DNA of 64,000 bases from a virus (IMGVR_UViG_3300043823_000198:1-64000); one strand, 5' to 3'. Positions 7,714-14,813 are shown, counted from the first letter of the stretch. A program made the numbers and translations. The notes: a model not told the origin generated them from the sequence alone.

Positions 7714-7931
7714 GCGACGGAGGAAAGGGTTCAGCGCCAAGACCATTCAGCGTTGACGCACAAACATTTGCAAATAATTGGGACGCTATCTTTAAAAAAT
7801 CTCCAAGAGAGATTGATGATGCCAAGGCAGAACAGGAAGAATTTGATAAAATCCAACAAAATGATCCATTTGGTCCACCACCAGCTGGAGGTATGACAAC
7901 CCAGCAGGGAGAAAGTCTTGGAAGTAATTGA
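7710..7931 (+). CDS. Conserved T4-like phage protein, unknown function
   Basis: A 73-residue protein opening MSDGGKGSAPRP, followed by a short Asn/Trp helix (FANNWDAIF), an acidic helix and a Gly/Pro tail. Proteins with this opening and the NNWDAIF block occur in many T4-like phages. No function is known to me. Confidence 0.65.
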   Translation: MSDGGKGSAPRPFSVDAQTFANNWDAIFKKSPREIDDAKAEQEEFDKIQQNDPFGPPPAGGMTTQQGESLGSN

Positions 7932-7956
7932 TCTAGTAAAATACAGAGATATGCAT

Positions 7957-8085
7957 ATGAGCACCTATACATATTTTTGGAAAGAAAATAATCGGATTGT
8001 CAGTCCTTTCTTTGACAAGGAAGAAGACGCCATGGAATGGGCAAAACAATATGGGAAACCAATAAAATTAAACCAAAAGACTTAA
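7957..8085 (+). CDS. Small hypothetical protein
   Basis: A 42-residue ORF. The ATG at 7957 is preferred because AGAG lies eight bases upstream; the in-frame ATG at 7951 is too close. It contains FDKEEDAMEWAKQYGKP, a likely helix. It ends just before a terminator. Confidence 0.55.
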   Translation: MSTYTYFWKENNRIVSPFFDKEEDAMEWAKQYGKPIKLNQKT

Positions 8086-8097
8086 AAAAGACTTAAT

Positions 8098-8122
8098 AAC
8101 CCTACTTTTAGTAGGGTTTTTT
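8098..8122 (+). terminator. Rho-independent terminator
   Basis: Hairpin aaccctact / agtagggtt with a short loop and a T-run. It ends the operon that starts at 3377 and forms the left half of a stem-loop/promoter cassette. Confidence 0.85.
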
Positions 8123-8131
8123 ACATTTTAC

Positions 8132-8159
8132 TTTACATTAATACAAAAATAGGTATAAT
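8132..8159 (+). promoter_or_regulatory. Sigma70-like early promoter
   Basis: TTTACA, 16 bases, TATAAT, then attactgtattgtttgaaa. The same arrangement and nearly the same sequence recur at 13665-13692. Confidence 0.8.
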
Positions 8160-8189
8160 TACTGTATTGTTTGAAAATATGGAGTAATT

Positions 8190-8927
8190 ATGAAACTGTT
8201 AAGCACTGGAAATCCAAAAGTATTGAAGGGTCAAAAACAAGGATATAATACCTATATTCTTCATCTCTCTCCTGCCGATGTTTCTGGTTTTGGTAATACC
8301 TGCCCCAAAGCTACCGTAGGATGTAAATCTGCCTGCTTAAATACAGCTGGTCGTGGTGGTATGTTTAAGAAAGGCGAAACCACAAATGTAATTCAAAAGG
8401 CACGTATCCGCAAAACAGGGTTGTTCTTCACTGATAGAAACCAATTCATGCTTGACCTGTTCGATGACATCCGCAAAGCAATCAAACAATCAGAGAAACT
8501 AGGATTGATCCCTGTTTTCCGTCTAAATGGTACCAGCGACATAAGTTGGGAGAAATATACCCTCAATGGGCAAACTGTTTTTGAGGCATTCCCCAATGTT
8601 CAGTTCTATGACTACACCAAGATCCTCGGTCGCAAGGTAAGCCACATTCCTAATTACCATCTGACCTTTTCTGCTGCCGATGGTAACGATGCTGATGTGC
8701 TGTCAGCAATCGCTCAGGGTTATAATGTTGCAACTGTATTTGGTATTAAGAAAACAGAACCAATGCCAGAATCCTACAATGGTCTCCCAGTGTTTAATGG
8801 TGATGAGTCTGACCTACGCTTTCTTGACCCAAAGGGAGTTATTGTAGGGTTGTATGCCAAGGGAAAAGCCAAGAAAGATACAACTGGTTTCGTGAAATAT
8901 CCAACAATCATGCTCAAAGCAGCGTAA
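8190..8927 (+). CDS. GP88-family phage protein
   Basis: A 245-residue protein resembling the phage gene product 88 family. It has a Cys cluster near the N-terminus (Cys38, Cys45 and Cys49, within NTCPK...GCKSACLNTAGRG), a central FRLNGTSDISWEK, and YDYTK followed by the C-terminal sheet. The three closely spaced Cys could hold a metal or cluster; that is inference. The family is widespread in phages and its role is unknown. TGGAG precedes the ATG; transcription is from the adjacent promoter. Confidence 0.68.
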   Translation: MKLLSTGNPKVLKGQKQGYNTYILHLSPADVSGFGNTCPKATVGCKSACLNTAGRGGMFKKGETTNVIQKARIRKTGLFFTDRNQFMLDLFDDIRKAIKQSEKLGLIPVFRLNGTSDISWEKYTLNGQTVFEAFPNVQFYDYTKILGRKVSHIPNYHLTFSAADGNDADVLSAIAQGYNVATVFGIKKTEPMPESYNGLPVFNGDESDLRFLDPKGVIVGLYAKGKAKKDTTGFVKYPTIMLKAA

Positions 8928-8936
8928 GGAGAAAAT

Positions 8937-9440
8937 ATGACAAGTGCTGAATATTCAAAAGAATGGCGAGATAATAATCGGGAAAGGGTCGCTGAATATG
9001 AAAAGAGACGATACTTAAAAGCACAGACAGATCCATCTATATTTTTGACGGAAATTTATCGCTCTTGTAAGAGAAGCGCACTTAAACGTAAAATAGAATT
9101 TAACATTACAAAAGAATATGTGCGTGAGCTGTTGAAAGAGAGTAAAGGAAAATGCCAAATGAGTGGGGTTACGCTGTCAATGAAACGGAACGATATTAAC
9201 AGAGCATCAATAGACAGGATTGATTCAATGAAAGGATATATCAAGGGTAATCTTCAGATTGTAACAGCTCAGGTTAACCTCGGTATGAATGCGTTCAAAA
9301 AGGAAGATTTCATCCGTATGTGCAGGGCTGTTGTTGAGAAACACAAAGGATCTTTGTATGAGTACGAACTCTCTGACACGACTGAAAAATGTGAGGAAAT
9401 GATCCTTTTTGGGGCTGGAATAGAAGATTTTGTAGAATAA
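8937..9440 (+). CDS. HNH-type homing endonuclease-like protein
   Basis: A 167-residue protein with a basic N-terminus (EWRDNNRERVAEYEKRRY), a KGKCQMSG motif, and the diagnostic ASIDRIDSMKGYIKGNLQIV-type segment at about residues 80-100, in which D-R-I-D and G-N-x-Q belong to HNH enzymes of phage. Only one of the usual zinc Cys is evident. It is probably a mobile endonuclease inserted after the GP88 gene, ten bases downstream with AAGGAG. Confidence 0.72.
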   Translation: MTSAEYSKEWRDNNRERVAEYEKRRYLKAQTDPSIFLTEIYRSCKRSALKRKIEFNITKEYVRELLKESKGKCQMSGVTLSMKRNDINRASIDRIDSMKGYIKGNLQIVTAQVNLGMNAFKKEDFIRMCRAVVEKHKGSLYEYELSDTTEKCEEMILFGAGIEDFVE

Positions 9441-9463
9441 CCCTACAATCTCAGGGGTTATTC
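9435..9463 (+). terminator. Intergenic hairpin, terminator-like
   Basis: A nine-pair stem (gaataaccc / ggggttattc). The T-run after it is poor. It has the same AACCC...GGGTT core as the hairpins at 8098, 13629 and 14312. Confidence 0.55.
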
Positions 9464-9513
9464 TGCTCTGTAAGTCGTTGATTTATAATGGTTTTTTCCG
9501 AGAGAGAAAGTGC

Positions 9514-9541
9514 TTTACATTTACCACAATTCTAGTATAAT
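9514..9541 (+). promoter_or_regulatory. Sigma70-like early promoter
   Basis: TTTACA, 16 bases, TATAAT, followed by the shared leader attactctattgatttgaaaa. It drives the AAA ATPase gene. Confidence 0.8.
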
Positions 9542-9571
9542 TACTCTATTGATTTGAAAAAGGACTATATT

Positions 9572-10462
9572 ATGAAAACAGAAATCCGCTTTAACCCCTC
9601 TACTGGTAAATACGAAGGTTATTTTAATGGTTCTCTCGTTAAACGTACCCAGGATAAAAAATTCCTAGAGAAAATGCTGGCTAATCTAGAACGTGATGCT
9701 CAGACAGCTACCTCCTCTGTTAAGAATAACCAGTTTGATATTAACACTCGCTTTGGTTTTGTAGAGAAACTTGTGACAATGGTGGCTAATGGTGTTCAGC
9801 CCTCCGCTGTTATCACTGGTGAAGGTGGTCTGGGTAAAACTTATACTGTTACCAAAACTCTTGAGTCTCATGGCTACCGAGATATCTCTGATCTGGCTGA
9901 TTTTCAAGTCGGTGAAGTTATTAATGGTCGTAAGTGCTTTACCTTTGTTAAGGGTTATTCAACAGCCAAGGGTTTATACCGTACTCTTTTCGAAAACAAT
10001 AAGTCAATTATTGTTTTTGATGACTGTGACGCTGTTCTCAAGGATCCAGTTGCCCTGAATATTCTGAAAGGTGCGCTTGACTCATACGGTAAACGTATTA
10101 TCTCCTGGAATGCTGATATGCGTGATGAGGATTTACCTAAGTCTTTCAATTTTGAAGGTCGTGTGATCTTTATCTCTAATTTGAGCCAAGATTCTATTGA
10201 TCAGGCGATTCGCTCTCGTTCAATGATGATTGACCTTTCTATGACTGTTGATCAAAAGATTGACCGTATGGAATATATTTCCAAGATCCCTGAGTTTCTC
10301 CCTGAGTATGATGCCTCTGTTAAATCTGATGCGCTTGCTCTTATCCGTGCTATTAAGAACGATGTGAAAGAAATTTCTCTCCGTACCCTTATCGCTGTTA
10401 GCAAGGTTCGTGCTTCCAATAAAGAATGGAAAGACCTTGCAACTTATATGTTGACCGCTTAA
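9572..10462 (+). CDS. AAA-type ATPase
   Basis: A 296-residue P-loop ATPase. Walker A is GEGGLGKT at residues 83-90, Walker B is IIVFDD near 146-151 (followed by CDA), sensor-like FISN follows, and an RSRS arginine-finger candidate lies near residue 210. The N-terminal 60 residues form a separate small domain. Start is at 9572 because AAAGGA lies correctly upstream; the in-frame TTG at 9554 overlaps that site. Single-subunit AAA proteins of this size occur in phage accessory regions; target unknown. Confidence 0.78.
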   Translation: MKTEIRFNPSTGKYEGYFNGSLVKRTQDKKFLEKMLANLERDAQTATSSVKNNQFDINTRFGFVEKLVTMVANGVQPSAVITGEGGLGKTYTVTKTLESHGYRDISDLADFQVGEVINGRKCFTFVKGYSTAKGLYRTLFENNKSIIVFDDCDAVLKDPVALNILKGALDSYGKRIISWNADMRDEDLPKSFNFEGRVIFISNLSQDSIDQAIRSRSMMIDLSMTVDQKIDRMEYISKIPEFLPEYDASVKSDALALIRAIKNDVKEISLRTLIAVSKVRASNKEWKDLATYMLTA

Positions 10463-10475
10463 TAAGGAGATTGAT

Positions 10476-10832
10476 ATGAGTCTATATAATATGTTATTTG
10501 GTGAAGGTGATAGTTCTGCCTTCCTATTGGGTTTGCTTGGCAAGAATAGTGGCGACTTTGGTCGCTATCGTGATATCTATGTGACTGATGACCATATTGT
10601 TGTTCACACTCGCAATGGTGGTGGTAATCGTGAAGATTACGAGGATGTATTTGAAGAGATGGGAGATCACCCTCTCTACTCACACGATGAGGATGATGAC
10701 TTCGATTGCACTTACGCAAACATCTACTTCAAGCACCCACCTGAGTACAGTGAATTGTTGAAGGAAATGGCAAAGGGTACAGTTACTCCTGCCGATAAGT
10801 GGAAAATGTTGTTTGAAGCATTGGAGAAATAA
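10476..10832 (+). CDS. Conserved hypothetical phage protein
   Basis: A 118-residue acidic protein starting MSLYNMLFG, with a strong AAGGAG. It has a central acidic run (SHDEDDDFDC) and a C-terminal helix. Proteins with this opening occur in diverse phages; function unknown. It follows the AAA ATPase by 13 bases and abuts the next gene by TAATG, so it may work with the ATPase. Confidence 0.65.
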   Translation: MSLYNMLFGEGDSSAFLLGLLGKNSGDFGRYRDIYVTDDHIVVHTRNGGGNREDYEDVFEEMGDHPLYSHDEDDDFDCTYANIYFKHPPEYSELLKEMAKGTVTPADKWKMLFEALEK

Positions 10833-11029
10833 TGGGACGCATGAAAGAAACCTATGAGTTGGAAGAACAGAATGACCTCAGAATACTGGACATGTACAAT
10901 GAGGGTTTGAAACCAACCAGCATTGCAGCTGTTCTAAGAATACCACTGATCAATGTATATGAAGTAATAGAACAGAATTTTGACTTCTCCAATCCGGAAA
11001 TTGTCCAATACGATGAGGATGAACTATGA
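10832..11029 (+). CDS. Small helix-turn-helix-like protein
   Basis: A 65-residue protein whose middle (ILDMYNEGLKPTSIAAVLRIPLINVYEVIEQ-type pattern, residues 18-48) reads like a helix-turn-helix. It could be a small regulator. It overlaps the next gene by four bases. Confidence 0.55.
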   Translation: MGRMKETYELEEQNDLRILDMYNEGLKPTSIAAVLRIPLINVYEVIEQNFDFSNPEIVQYDEDEL

Positions 11030-11529
11030 ACCTAATGACTCTACGAGAATTTGCGGCACACAAGGACGGAACCTATGTGTCAATGGACCTGGATGAACAG
11101 TCCCGAGCGTTGCTTGATAATTTTGTTGAGATGAACCTTGGGTTAACAGAGCGTGTTGATCCGAGCACATATCACATTACTATTATCTACTCACGAACAC
11201 CTGTTCCAAGCGCAGAACATCATGTGGGATATGGTAGCGAACAACCAGCAAAGGTTACAGGCTACGAAGTATTCCCAACCAAGAATGACGGCAAGTGTCT
11301 AGTAATGCGCTTACAGTTCCCTTTTGCTGAATTGTTGAACAAGCAATTGACCGCTGAGGGAGCGACCAGCGACTATGACGAATACAAACCACATCTAACT
11401 CTTGCATATGATATTACTGAGGAGATTGACCCTGAGACCCTACCAATCCCAAAATTTTTCCTGACGTTTGATTCAGTGAAAGTTGCACCACTAGATCCAC
11501 AATACACACCAGCAAACAAATGGAAATAG
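11026..11529 (+). CDS. 2H phosphoesterase, candidate Acb1-like anti-CBASS protein
   Basis: A 167-residue protein with the two H-x-T motifs of the 2H phosphoesterase fold: His50-x-Thr52 (STYHITIIYSR) and His123-x-Thr125 (YKPHLTLAYD). Length, motif spacing and the small-phage-protein context resemble T4 gp57B (Acb1), which cleaves cyclic nucleotide signals of CBASS immunity. RNA-ligase-like or 2'-5' ligase-like family members are the alternative. It lies in a run of early small genes, the usual place for anti-defence proteins. Confidence 0.62.
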   Translation: MNLMTLREFAAHKDGTYVSMDLDEQSRALLDNFVEMNLGLTERVDPSTYHITIIYSRTPVPSAEHHVGYGSEQPAKVTGYEVFPTKNDGKCLVMRLQFPFAELLNKQLTAEGATSDYDEYKPHLTLAYDITEEIDPETLPIPKFFLTFDSVKVAPLDPQYTPANKWK

Positions 11530-11744
11530 AACAATATACAAAACAGGTAATAGAACGTGCAAAGCAATTGCAACAATTCACGGTACATGTACCAGTAAAG
11601 AAAGGATGGCTACCAAACGGCAGCATCCCCTATGATCTAATGGTAATTAAAAACACTGCTCACATTAGAGTTTACGACATAAGTGAGCAGGCTGCAATAA
11701 AACAAGTACAACGATGGATGGAGTCAATGGATGAAGACCAGTGA
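11520..11744 (+). CDS. Hypothetical protein
   Basis: A 74-residue protein overlapping the 2H phosphoesterase by ten bases. It has an N-terminal amphipathic helix, then a beta-rich centre (VHVPVKKGWLPNG, AHIRVYDI) and a C-terminal helix. Not recognised. Confidence 0.55.
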   Translation: MEIEQYTKQVIERAKQLQQFTVHVPVKKGWLPNGSIPYDLMVIKNTAHIRVYDISEQAAIKQVQRWMESMDEDQ

Positions 11745-11931
11745 AAATGAATCGTTACCACTTTACAGTGTCTACGATCCAAACGGAAAACCCTACCTCT
11801 CGGTCATTCCTGATGCCAATACAGTTCGAATTCAATTGCATGAATATGATCAGTATATGCGTCCTGTGTTCCTGACATTGGATCGAAGGTCAATTCCTGA
11901 ATTGATCAAAGCATTGGAGAATATAGAATGA
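11731..11931 (+). CDS. Hypothetical protein
   Basis: A 66-residue protein, beta-rich with a Pro/Tyr-rich start (LPLYSVYDPNGKPYLSV). It overlaps both neighbours (14 bases upstream, ATGA downstream). Not recognised. Confidence 0.55.
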   Translation: MKTSENESLPLYSVYDPNGKPYLSVIPDANTVRIQLHEYDQYMRPVFLTLDRRSIPELIKALENIE

Positions 11932-11993
11932 ATTGGCTACCGATTCTTGCAATTATATTGATTTTGCTATACGAAATAATCCATAAACTATGA
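11928..11993 (+). CDS. Tiny single-pass membrane peptide
   Basis: A 21-residue ORF, almost entirely hydrophobic (WLPILAIILILLYEII), starting in an ATGA overlap. Short, but its position between coupled genes supports translation. Confidence 0.4.
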   Translation: MNWLPILAIILILLYEIIHKL

Positions 11994-12013
11994 TTACTGA
12001 AAAGGGAACGAAC

Positions 12014-12160
12014 ATGTTTAAAGATCTAATAGAATCAAAAGCAATCTATTATTTTGCAGCAGTGGCAGTTCTAGTGGTAATTGGAACTGTTATTGATTAC
12101 CAAAATTGGAATGAGTGCCGATCACATGGGTTCTCTGTTTTATTCTGCCTGTCATTGTAA
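12014..12160 (+). CDS. Small membrane protein
   Basis: A 48-residue ORF. The ATG at 12014 is chosen because AAGGGA lies about seven bases upstream. One transmembrane segment (about residues 12-29, YYFAAVAVLVVIGTVI) precedes a short Cys-containing tail. Unknown function. Confidence 0.5.
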   Translation: MFKDLIESKAIYYFAAVAVLVVIGTVIDYQNWNECRSHGFSVLFCLSL

Positions 12161-12178
12161 ATACTATTGGACTAAAGA

Positions 12179-12397
12179 ATGAAGTATTATCAGATTACCT
12201 TTCCAGGTGAATTTGGTCAGGACGTAGTGGAGACTTGGAGCGAGGAACAGATTCTCAACTCTTACTATCTTTACTGGACTGGTAAGATGATTCAAAACGT
12301 GGATAATCCTGATCTTGACCCCATGAATTGTATTGAAGATTGGTGCATCACACATTGGGCCATGGAAGTACCGACACCTGAATGGAAGAATATATGA
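12179..12397 (+). CDS. Hypothetical protein
   Basis: A 72-residue acidic protein rich in Trp and Tyr (YYLYWTGKM, IEDWCITHWAMEV). It ends in ATGA with the next gene. The pattern resembles small phage proteins of unknown role. Confidence 0.55.
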   Translation: MKYYQITFPGEFGQDVVETWSEEQILNSYYLYWTGKMIQNVDNPDLDPMNCIEDWCITHWAMEVPTPEWKNI

Positions 12398-12582
12398 ACG
12401 AACGAATTATAGAATTAGCCAAGCAGTCACTTAAAGACCCTGATGATGATAATGATGGTCTTATGGTTTTTGACCATGATGAATTGAAAAAGTTCGCTGA
12501 GTTAATTATCAGAGAATGTGCTGGTCAATGTCTTAGTGATGACTGTATGCGAATCTTAAATCGCTTTGGGATTGAACACTAG
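12394..12582 (+). CDS. Small conserved phage protein (MNER family, copy 1)
   Basis: A 62-residue protein with an N-terminal helix MNERIIELAKQ, an acidic middle, then KKFAELIIRECAGQC and DDCMRILNRFGIEH. Two further copies of this layout lie at 16699 and 17260. The start is the internal ATG at 12394 in the ATGA overlap. Function unknown. Confidence 0.6.
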   Translation: MNERIIELAKQSLKDPDDDNDGLMVFDHDELKKFAELIIRECAGQCLSDDCMRILNRFGIEH

Positions 12583-12591
12583 GAATACCAT

Positions 12592-12762
12592 ATGGGAACA
12601 GCTAAGTATCATGATACAAAGATCTATCATAATCTTAAACCATGGGATGTAAATAGAACCGATATAAACTCCTGGGAAGATAGACGTCAGGATAAAGAAC
12701 TGGAAAGGCTGGAAATTGCAAAGAAACCTAAGAGACGGAAGAAAGGTAAACGAACTGGATAG
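12592..12762 (+). CDS. Small basic hypothetical protein
   Basis: A 56-residue ORF with AGGAAT upstream of the ATG. The C-terminus is very basic (AKKPKRRKKGKRTG), suggesting nucleic-acid contact. It overlaps the next ORF by 47 bases if that ORF starts at its TTG. Confidence 0.5.
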   Translation: MGTAKYHDTKIYHNLKPWDVNRTDINSWEDRRQDKELERLEIAKKPKRRKKGKRTG

Positions 12763-12925
12763 TCCAGTGACTCTGACCGTATATACAAAATGTCCAAGAA
12801 AGTGGATACTTGTGGACCAGGAAACTGGCGTTGGATATGAAGGATATGAGACAGATGGTAAGAACAGTTGGCGTTATTTAGGCATGGTGCAGGTAGTGAT
12901 CGCGGACGCTGAAAATGAGGACTAA
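12716..12925 (+). CDS. Conserved small phage protein, start uncertain
   Basis: A 69-residue ORF from TTG 12716, or about 52 residues from GTG 12767. The core TVYTKCPRKWILVDQETGVGY resembles small phage proteins with a K-C-P-x-K-W-x-L-x-D-x-E-T-G signature. Function unknown. It abuts the next gene by TAATG. Confidence 0.55.
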   Translation: MQRNLRDGRKVNELDSPVTLTVYTKCPRKWILVDQETGVGYEGYETDGKNSWRYLGMVQVVIADAENED

Positions 12926-13260
12926 TGTTAGTGCTTTTGGCCACACTAAATATGGACACAAATAAACCCCCAAGAAATTCCGACAGGTATAAAACCAAGT
13001 CATGCCCCACGTGCGGTAAAGAGCATAAAAAGCGTGGACCATACTGTTCACGTAGCTGTGGCAACCATCGCACATTTACTGATACGCAAAAGGCAGTACT
13101 GGCAGTAAAACTCAAAGAAAAAGTTGAGACTGACTATGACTTTCGCGAAAAAGCCATGGCTGCAATCAAACCAGATATACCAATTCCACCATTATCGGAA
13201 CCAATACTTGGCACAAATCAGTTCGTGCAAGATGGTGACCTATGGACACTGGATGAGTAA
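12925..13260 (+). CDS. Zinc-ribbon-like hypothetical protein
   Basis: A 111-residue protein with a Cys4 pattern (SCPTCGKEH and PYCSRSCGNH), about residues 27-46, that should bind zinc. A basic helix follows. It may contact DNA or RNA. GAGGA precedes the ATG at 12925; an in-frame ATG at 12952 is possible. Last gene before a new promoter. Confidence 0.6.
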   Translation: MLVLLATLNMDTNKPPRNSDRYKTKSCPTCGKEHKKRGPYCSRSCGNHRTFTDTQKAVLAVKLKEKVETDYDFREKAMAAIKPDIPIPPLSEPILGTNQFVQDGDLWTLDE

Positions 13261-13267
13261 AATAAAT

Positions 13268-13296
13268 TTGACATTGCAGAGGACTTCTAGTATAAT
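13268..13296 (+). promoter_or_regulatory. Strong sigma70-like promoter
   Basis: Consensus TTGACA, 17 bases, TATAAT. No credible ORF begins within the next 180 bases, so it may drive a short RNA. Confidence 0.75.
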
Positions 13297-13434
13297 AACC
13301 ATGTTGGGTTTAATGTAATAGATTGGTTTTCAGTTTCCATACAGACTCAAATGAAGCCATTAATTCATATAATACAGCTTAACAGACTTCTTAAAGACCA
13401 TTAATAATACCCTTACAGTTTACAGGGTTATCCC
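13297..13434 (+). ncRNA. Possible small untranslated RNA
   Basis: About 135 bases between a consensus promoter and the hairpin near 13403-13430 (taataccctt / agggtta, imperfect). The only ORFs are of five and 17 codons without ribosome sites. The hairpin lacks a T-run, so an RNA gene is a suggestion only. Confidence 0.3.
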
Positions 13435-13462
13435 TTTACATTATTACAGAATACGGTAAAAT
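13435..13462 (+). promoter_or_regulatory. Sigma70-like promoter
   Basis: TTTACA, 16 bases, TAAAAT, immediately after a hairpin. It drives the gene at 13483, whose TAGGAGAT site follows. Confidence 0.65.
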
Positions 13463-13482
13463 AATGATTTTAGGAGATAAAA

Positions 13483-13632
13483 ATGTTTGAAGTTAAATTA
13501 AATAAAGAAAAATTCTATTTTTTAACCTTTTCTGAAATTAACGATTTTTTTAGTGAGGTTATTATGGCCGAGGGCGCTGATTCTGCTAAAATAACTATAA
13601 AAATGGTCGAATTAAAACCCGAACTCCTATAA
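13483..13632 (+). CDS. Small hypothetical protein
   Basis: A 49-residue ORF with a good AGGAGA site and its own promoter. The sequence is compact with Phe-rich strands and a short helix (EINDFFSEVIMAEGA). Monocistronic: a hairpin follows directly. Unknown function. Confidence 0.55.
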   Translation: MFEVKLNKEKFYFLTFSEINDFFSEVIMAEGADSAKITIKMVELKPELL

Positions 13633-13652
13633 CCCTACCGAGTCTAGGGTTA
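13629..13652 (+). terminator. Intergenic hairpin, terminator-like
   Basis: Stem ataaccctа-type (aacccta / tagggtt) overlapping the stop codon of the previous gene. There is no long T-run. It is the left part of a hairpin-promoter cassette. Confidence 0.55.
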
Positions 13653-13664
13653 TTAAAATAACCC

Positions 13665-13692
13665 TTTACATTAATACAAAAATAGGTATAAT
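13665..13692 (+). promoter_or_regulatory. Sigma70-like early promoter
   Basis: TTTACA, 16 bases, TATAAT. The segment from -35 to -10 is the same as at 8132-8159, and the leader (attactctatagtttgaa) is shared with 14348-14375. Confidence 0.82.
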
Positions 13693-13723
13693 TACTCTAT
13701 AGTTTGAAGAAAAGGATTTGAAA

Positions 13724-13909
13724 ATGGAAAAAGCACTGACCGTGGCAGAACTGATCGCTGTACTGAGCAAGATGCCAAAAGACATGACTGTGCGTATGGG
13801 CATGAACATGGAGTACGAAGCAGGTGTAAGAGCCGATATGGTTGAAGTGTTTACCACACTTGAAGGTGAGAAATTCGTCTACATCACAGACACTCCGTCC
13901 GCCGATTAA
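13724..13909 (+). CDS. Small hypothetical protein
   Basis: A 61-residue protein: helix (ALTVAELIAVLSKMPKD), then strands and an acidic end. ATG 13724 is used because AAAGGA lies seven bases upstream; the upstream TTG has none. The N-terminal pattern (TVAEL...L..MP.D..V) is seen in many small phage proteins of unknown function. Confidence 0.6.
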   Translation: MEKALTVAELIAVLSKMPKDMTVRMGMNMEYEAGVRADMVEVFTTLEGEKFVYITDTPSAD

Positions 13910-13926
13910 TTTGAAAGGAATATATT

Positions 13927-14100
13927 ATGACAAACCCAATCCCTCATACTGGTCTATTTGCAAGTCCTACACTGGAACAAATTCTTGAGCAAATAGAAAC
14001 TTTACCAAAGTCTCAGCGTGCAACTGCTCATCTTGTCGCCTGTATGACAATGAATGCCTGCCATAAACTTGTTGCAGAACAAATCGAAAGCCAAAAATAA
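13927..14100 (+). CDS. Small hypothetical protein
   Basis: A 57-residue, mainly helical protein (LEQILEQIETLPKSQRATAHL, then a Cys/His-containing helix). GAAAGGA is present upstream. It is in the same unit as the previous gene. Not recognised. Confidence 0.55.
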   Translation: MTNPIPHTGLFASPTLEQILEQIETLPKSQRATAHLVACMTMNACHKLVAEQIESQK

Positions 14101-14108
14101 GGTATAAT

Positions 14109-14312
14109 ATGCGGGCAATTACAGATAGAATCCGTATGGTATTATTTGGTATTTTTGTTATCATTGTTGGTTTATACAGCCCTAGAACCTGTATGAGGGC
14201 AATTGGTGAAGTTGTCGGTGATTCTGAGGAGTATAATGCCATTAAAATCCGCGAACTCGCTCGTCGTGATTACATAGAACGTTACACTGGAGCAACTCAA
14301 CGGATTGACTAA
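14109..14312 (+). CDS. Small membrane protein
   Basis: A 67-residue protein with one transmembrane segment (about residues 9-24, MVLFGIFVIIVGLYS) and a charged cytoplasmic tail. AAGG lies upstream; a TATAAT directly before the ATG is probably chance because no -35 box is seen. Unknown function. Confidence 0.55.
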   Translation: MRAITDRIRMVLFGIFVIIVGLYSPRTCMRAIGEVVGDSEEYNAIKIRELARRDYIERYTGATQRID

Positions 14313-14337
14313 TAACCCTTCACTGTATAGGGGTATT
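14312..14337 (+). terminator. Intergenic hairpin of the cassette family
   Basis: Imperfect stem (ataaccc / ggggtat) right after the stop codon, followed by tttac. It is the left half of the cassette with the promoter at 14348. Confidence 0.45.
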
Positions 14338-14347
14338 TACATAGTGC

Positions 14348-14375
14348 TTGACATTTATTGCAGTTGGGGTATAAT
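14348..14375 (+). promoter_or_regulatory. Sigma70-like early promoter
   Basis: TTGACA, 16 bases, TATAAT, with the shared leader attactctatagtttgaaaaaaggaa ahead of the ATG at 14406. Confidence 0.82.
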
Positions 14376-14405
14376 TACTCTATAGTTTGAAAAAAGGAAT
14401 ATATT

Positions 14406-14645
14406 ATGACTGAATTTGAAAGAAATTGCTACGGTATGAGTGAAGATGATATCCGTGAGCAATATATGAATTCCATTACAGCTCAACTGTCTGGTCTAGA
14501 AATGGTTGCTATGGGTATCCTGAGTGACTGCCAAGAAATGCTGGCAATGGGTGCTGGTCCTCGCTCTGTTGAATATGTTCGTGTTCGTATGAATATCGCC
14601 AAGTTCATTCTGTCAGAGATGATGCAAAATAAAACAACTGTATAA
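14406..14645 (+). CDS. Small hypothetical protein
   Basis: A 79-residue helical protein (EDDIREQYMNS, LEMVAMGILSDCQEMLAM, YVRVRMNIAKFIL). AAAAGGAA precedes the start. The layout suggests a small helical bundle. Function unknown. Confidence 0.6.
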   Translation: MTEFERNCYGMSEDDIREQYMNSITAQLSGLEMVAMGILSDCQEMLAMGAGPRSVEYVRVRMNIAKFILSEMMQNKTTV

Positions 14646-14654
14646 GGAGTTGCA

Positions 14655-14813
14655 ATGAAAGGATCTATTCGTGTTATCGCTGGTCTGCTTATTGTGTTCG
14701 GTGCTGCTGGTGGTCTGGATACTGCGCCTGATTGTGCGCTTTCTACTAATTTTCTTGTTGCTGTGGCTGGTCTGCTACTTATGTACTCTGGTGTGAAAGC
14801 CATGAAGGGCTGA
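14655..14813 (+). CDS. Small two-helix membrane protein
   Basis: A 52-residue protein with two hydrophobic segments (about residues 5-20 and 33-47) joined by an acidic, Cys-containing loop (GLDTAPDCALS). AAGGAGT upstream. Could be holin-like or an inner-membrane effector; there is no direct evidence. Confidence 0.5.
   Translation: MKGSIRVIAGLLIVFGAAGGLDTAPDCALSTNFLVAVAGLLLMYSGVKAMKG

Noticed and set aside
12687-13115. 142-codon minus-strand ORF
   Set aside because: It is opposite three coupled plus-strand genes and has no ribosome site.
13351-13404. 17-codon ORF in the promoter-driven gap
   Set aside because: No Shine-Dalgarno and no coding character.
14103-14108. TATAAT directly before the ATG of 14109 as a promoter
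   Set aside because: No -35 box at the right distance, and AAGG for translation is present; likely chance in AT-rich DNA.
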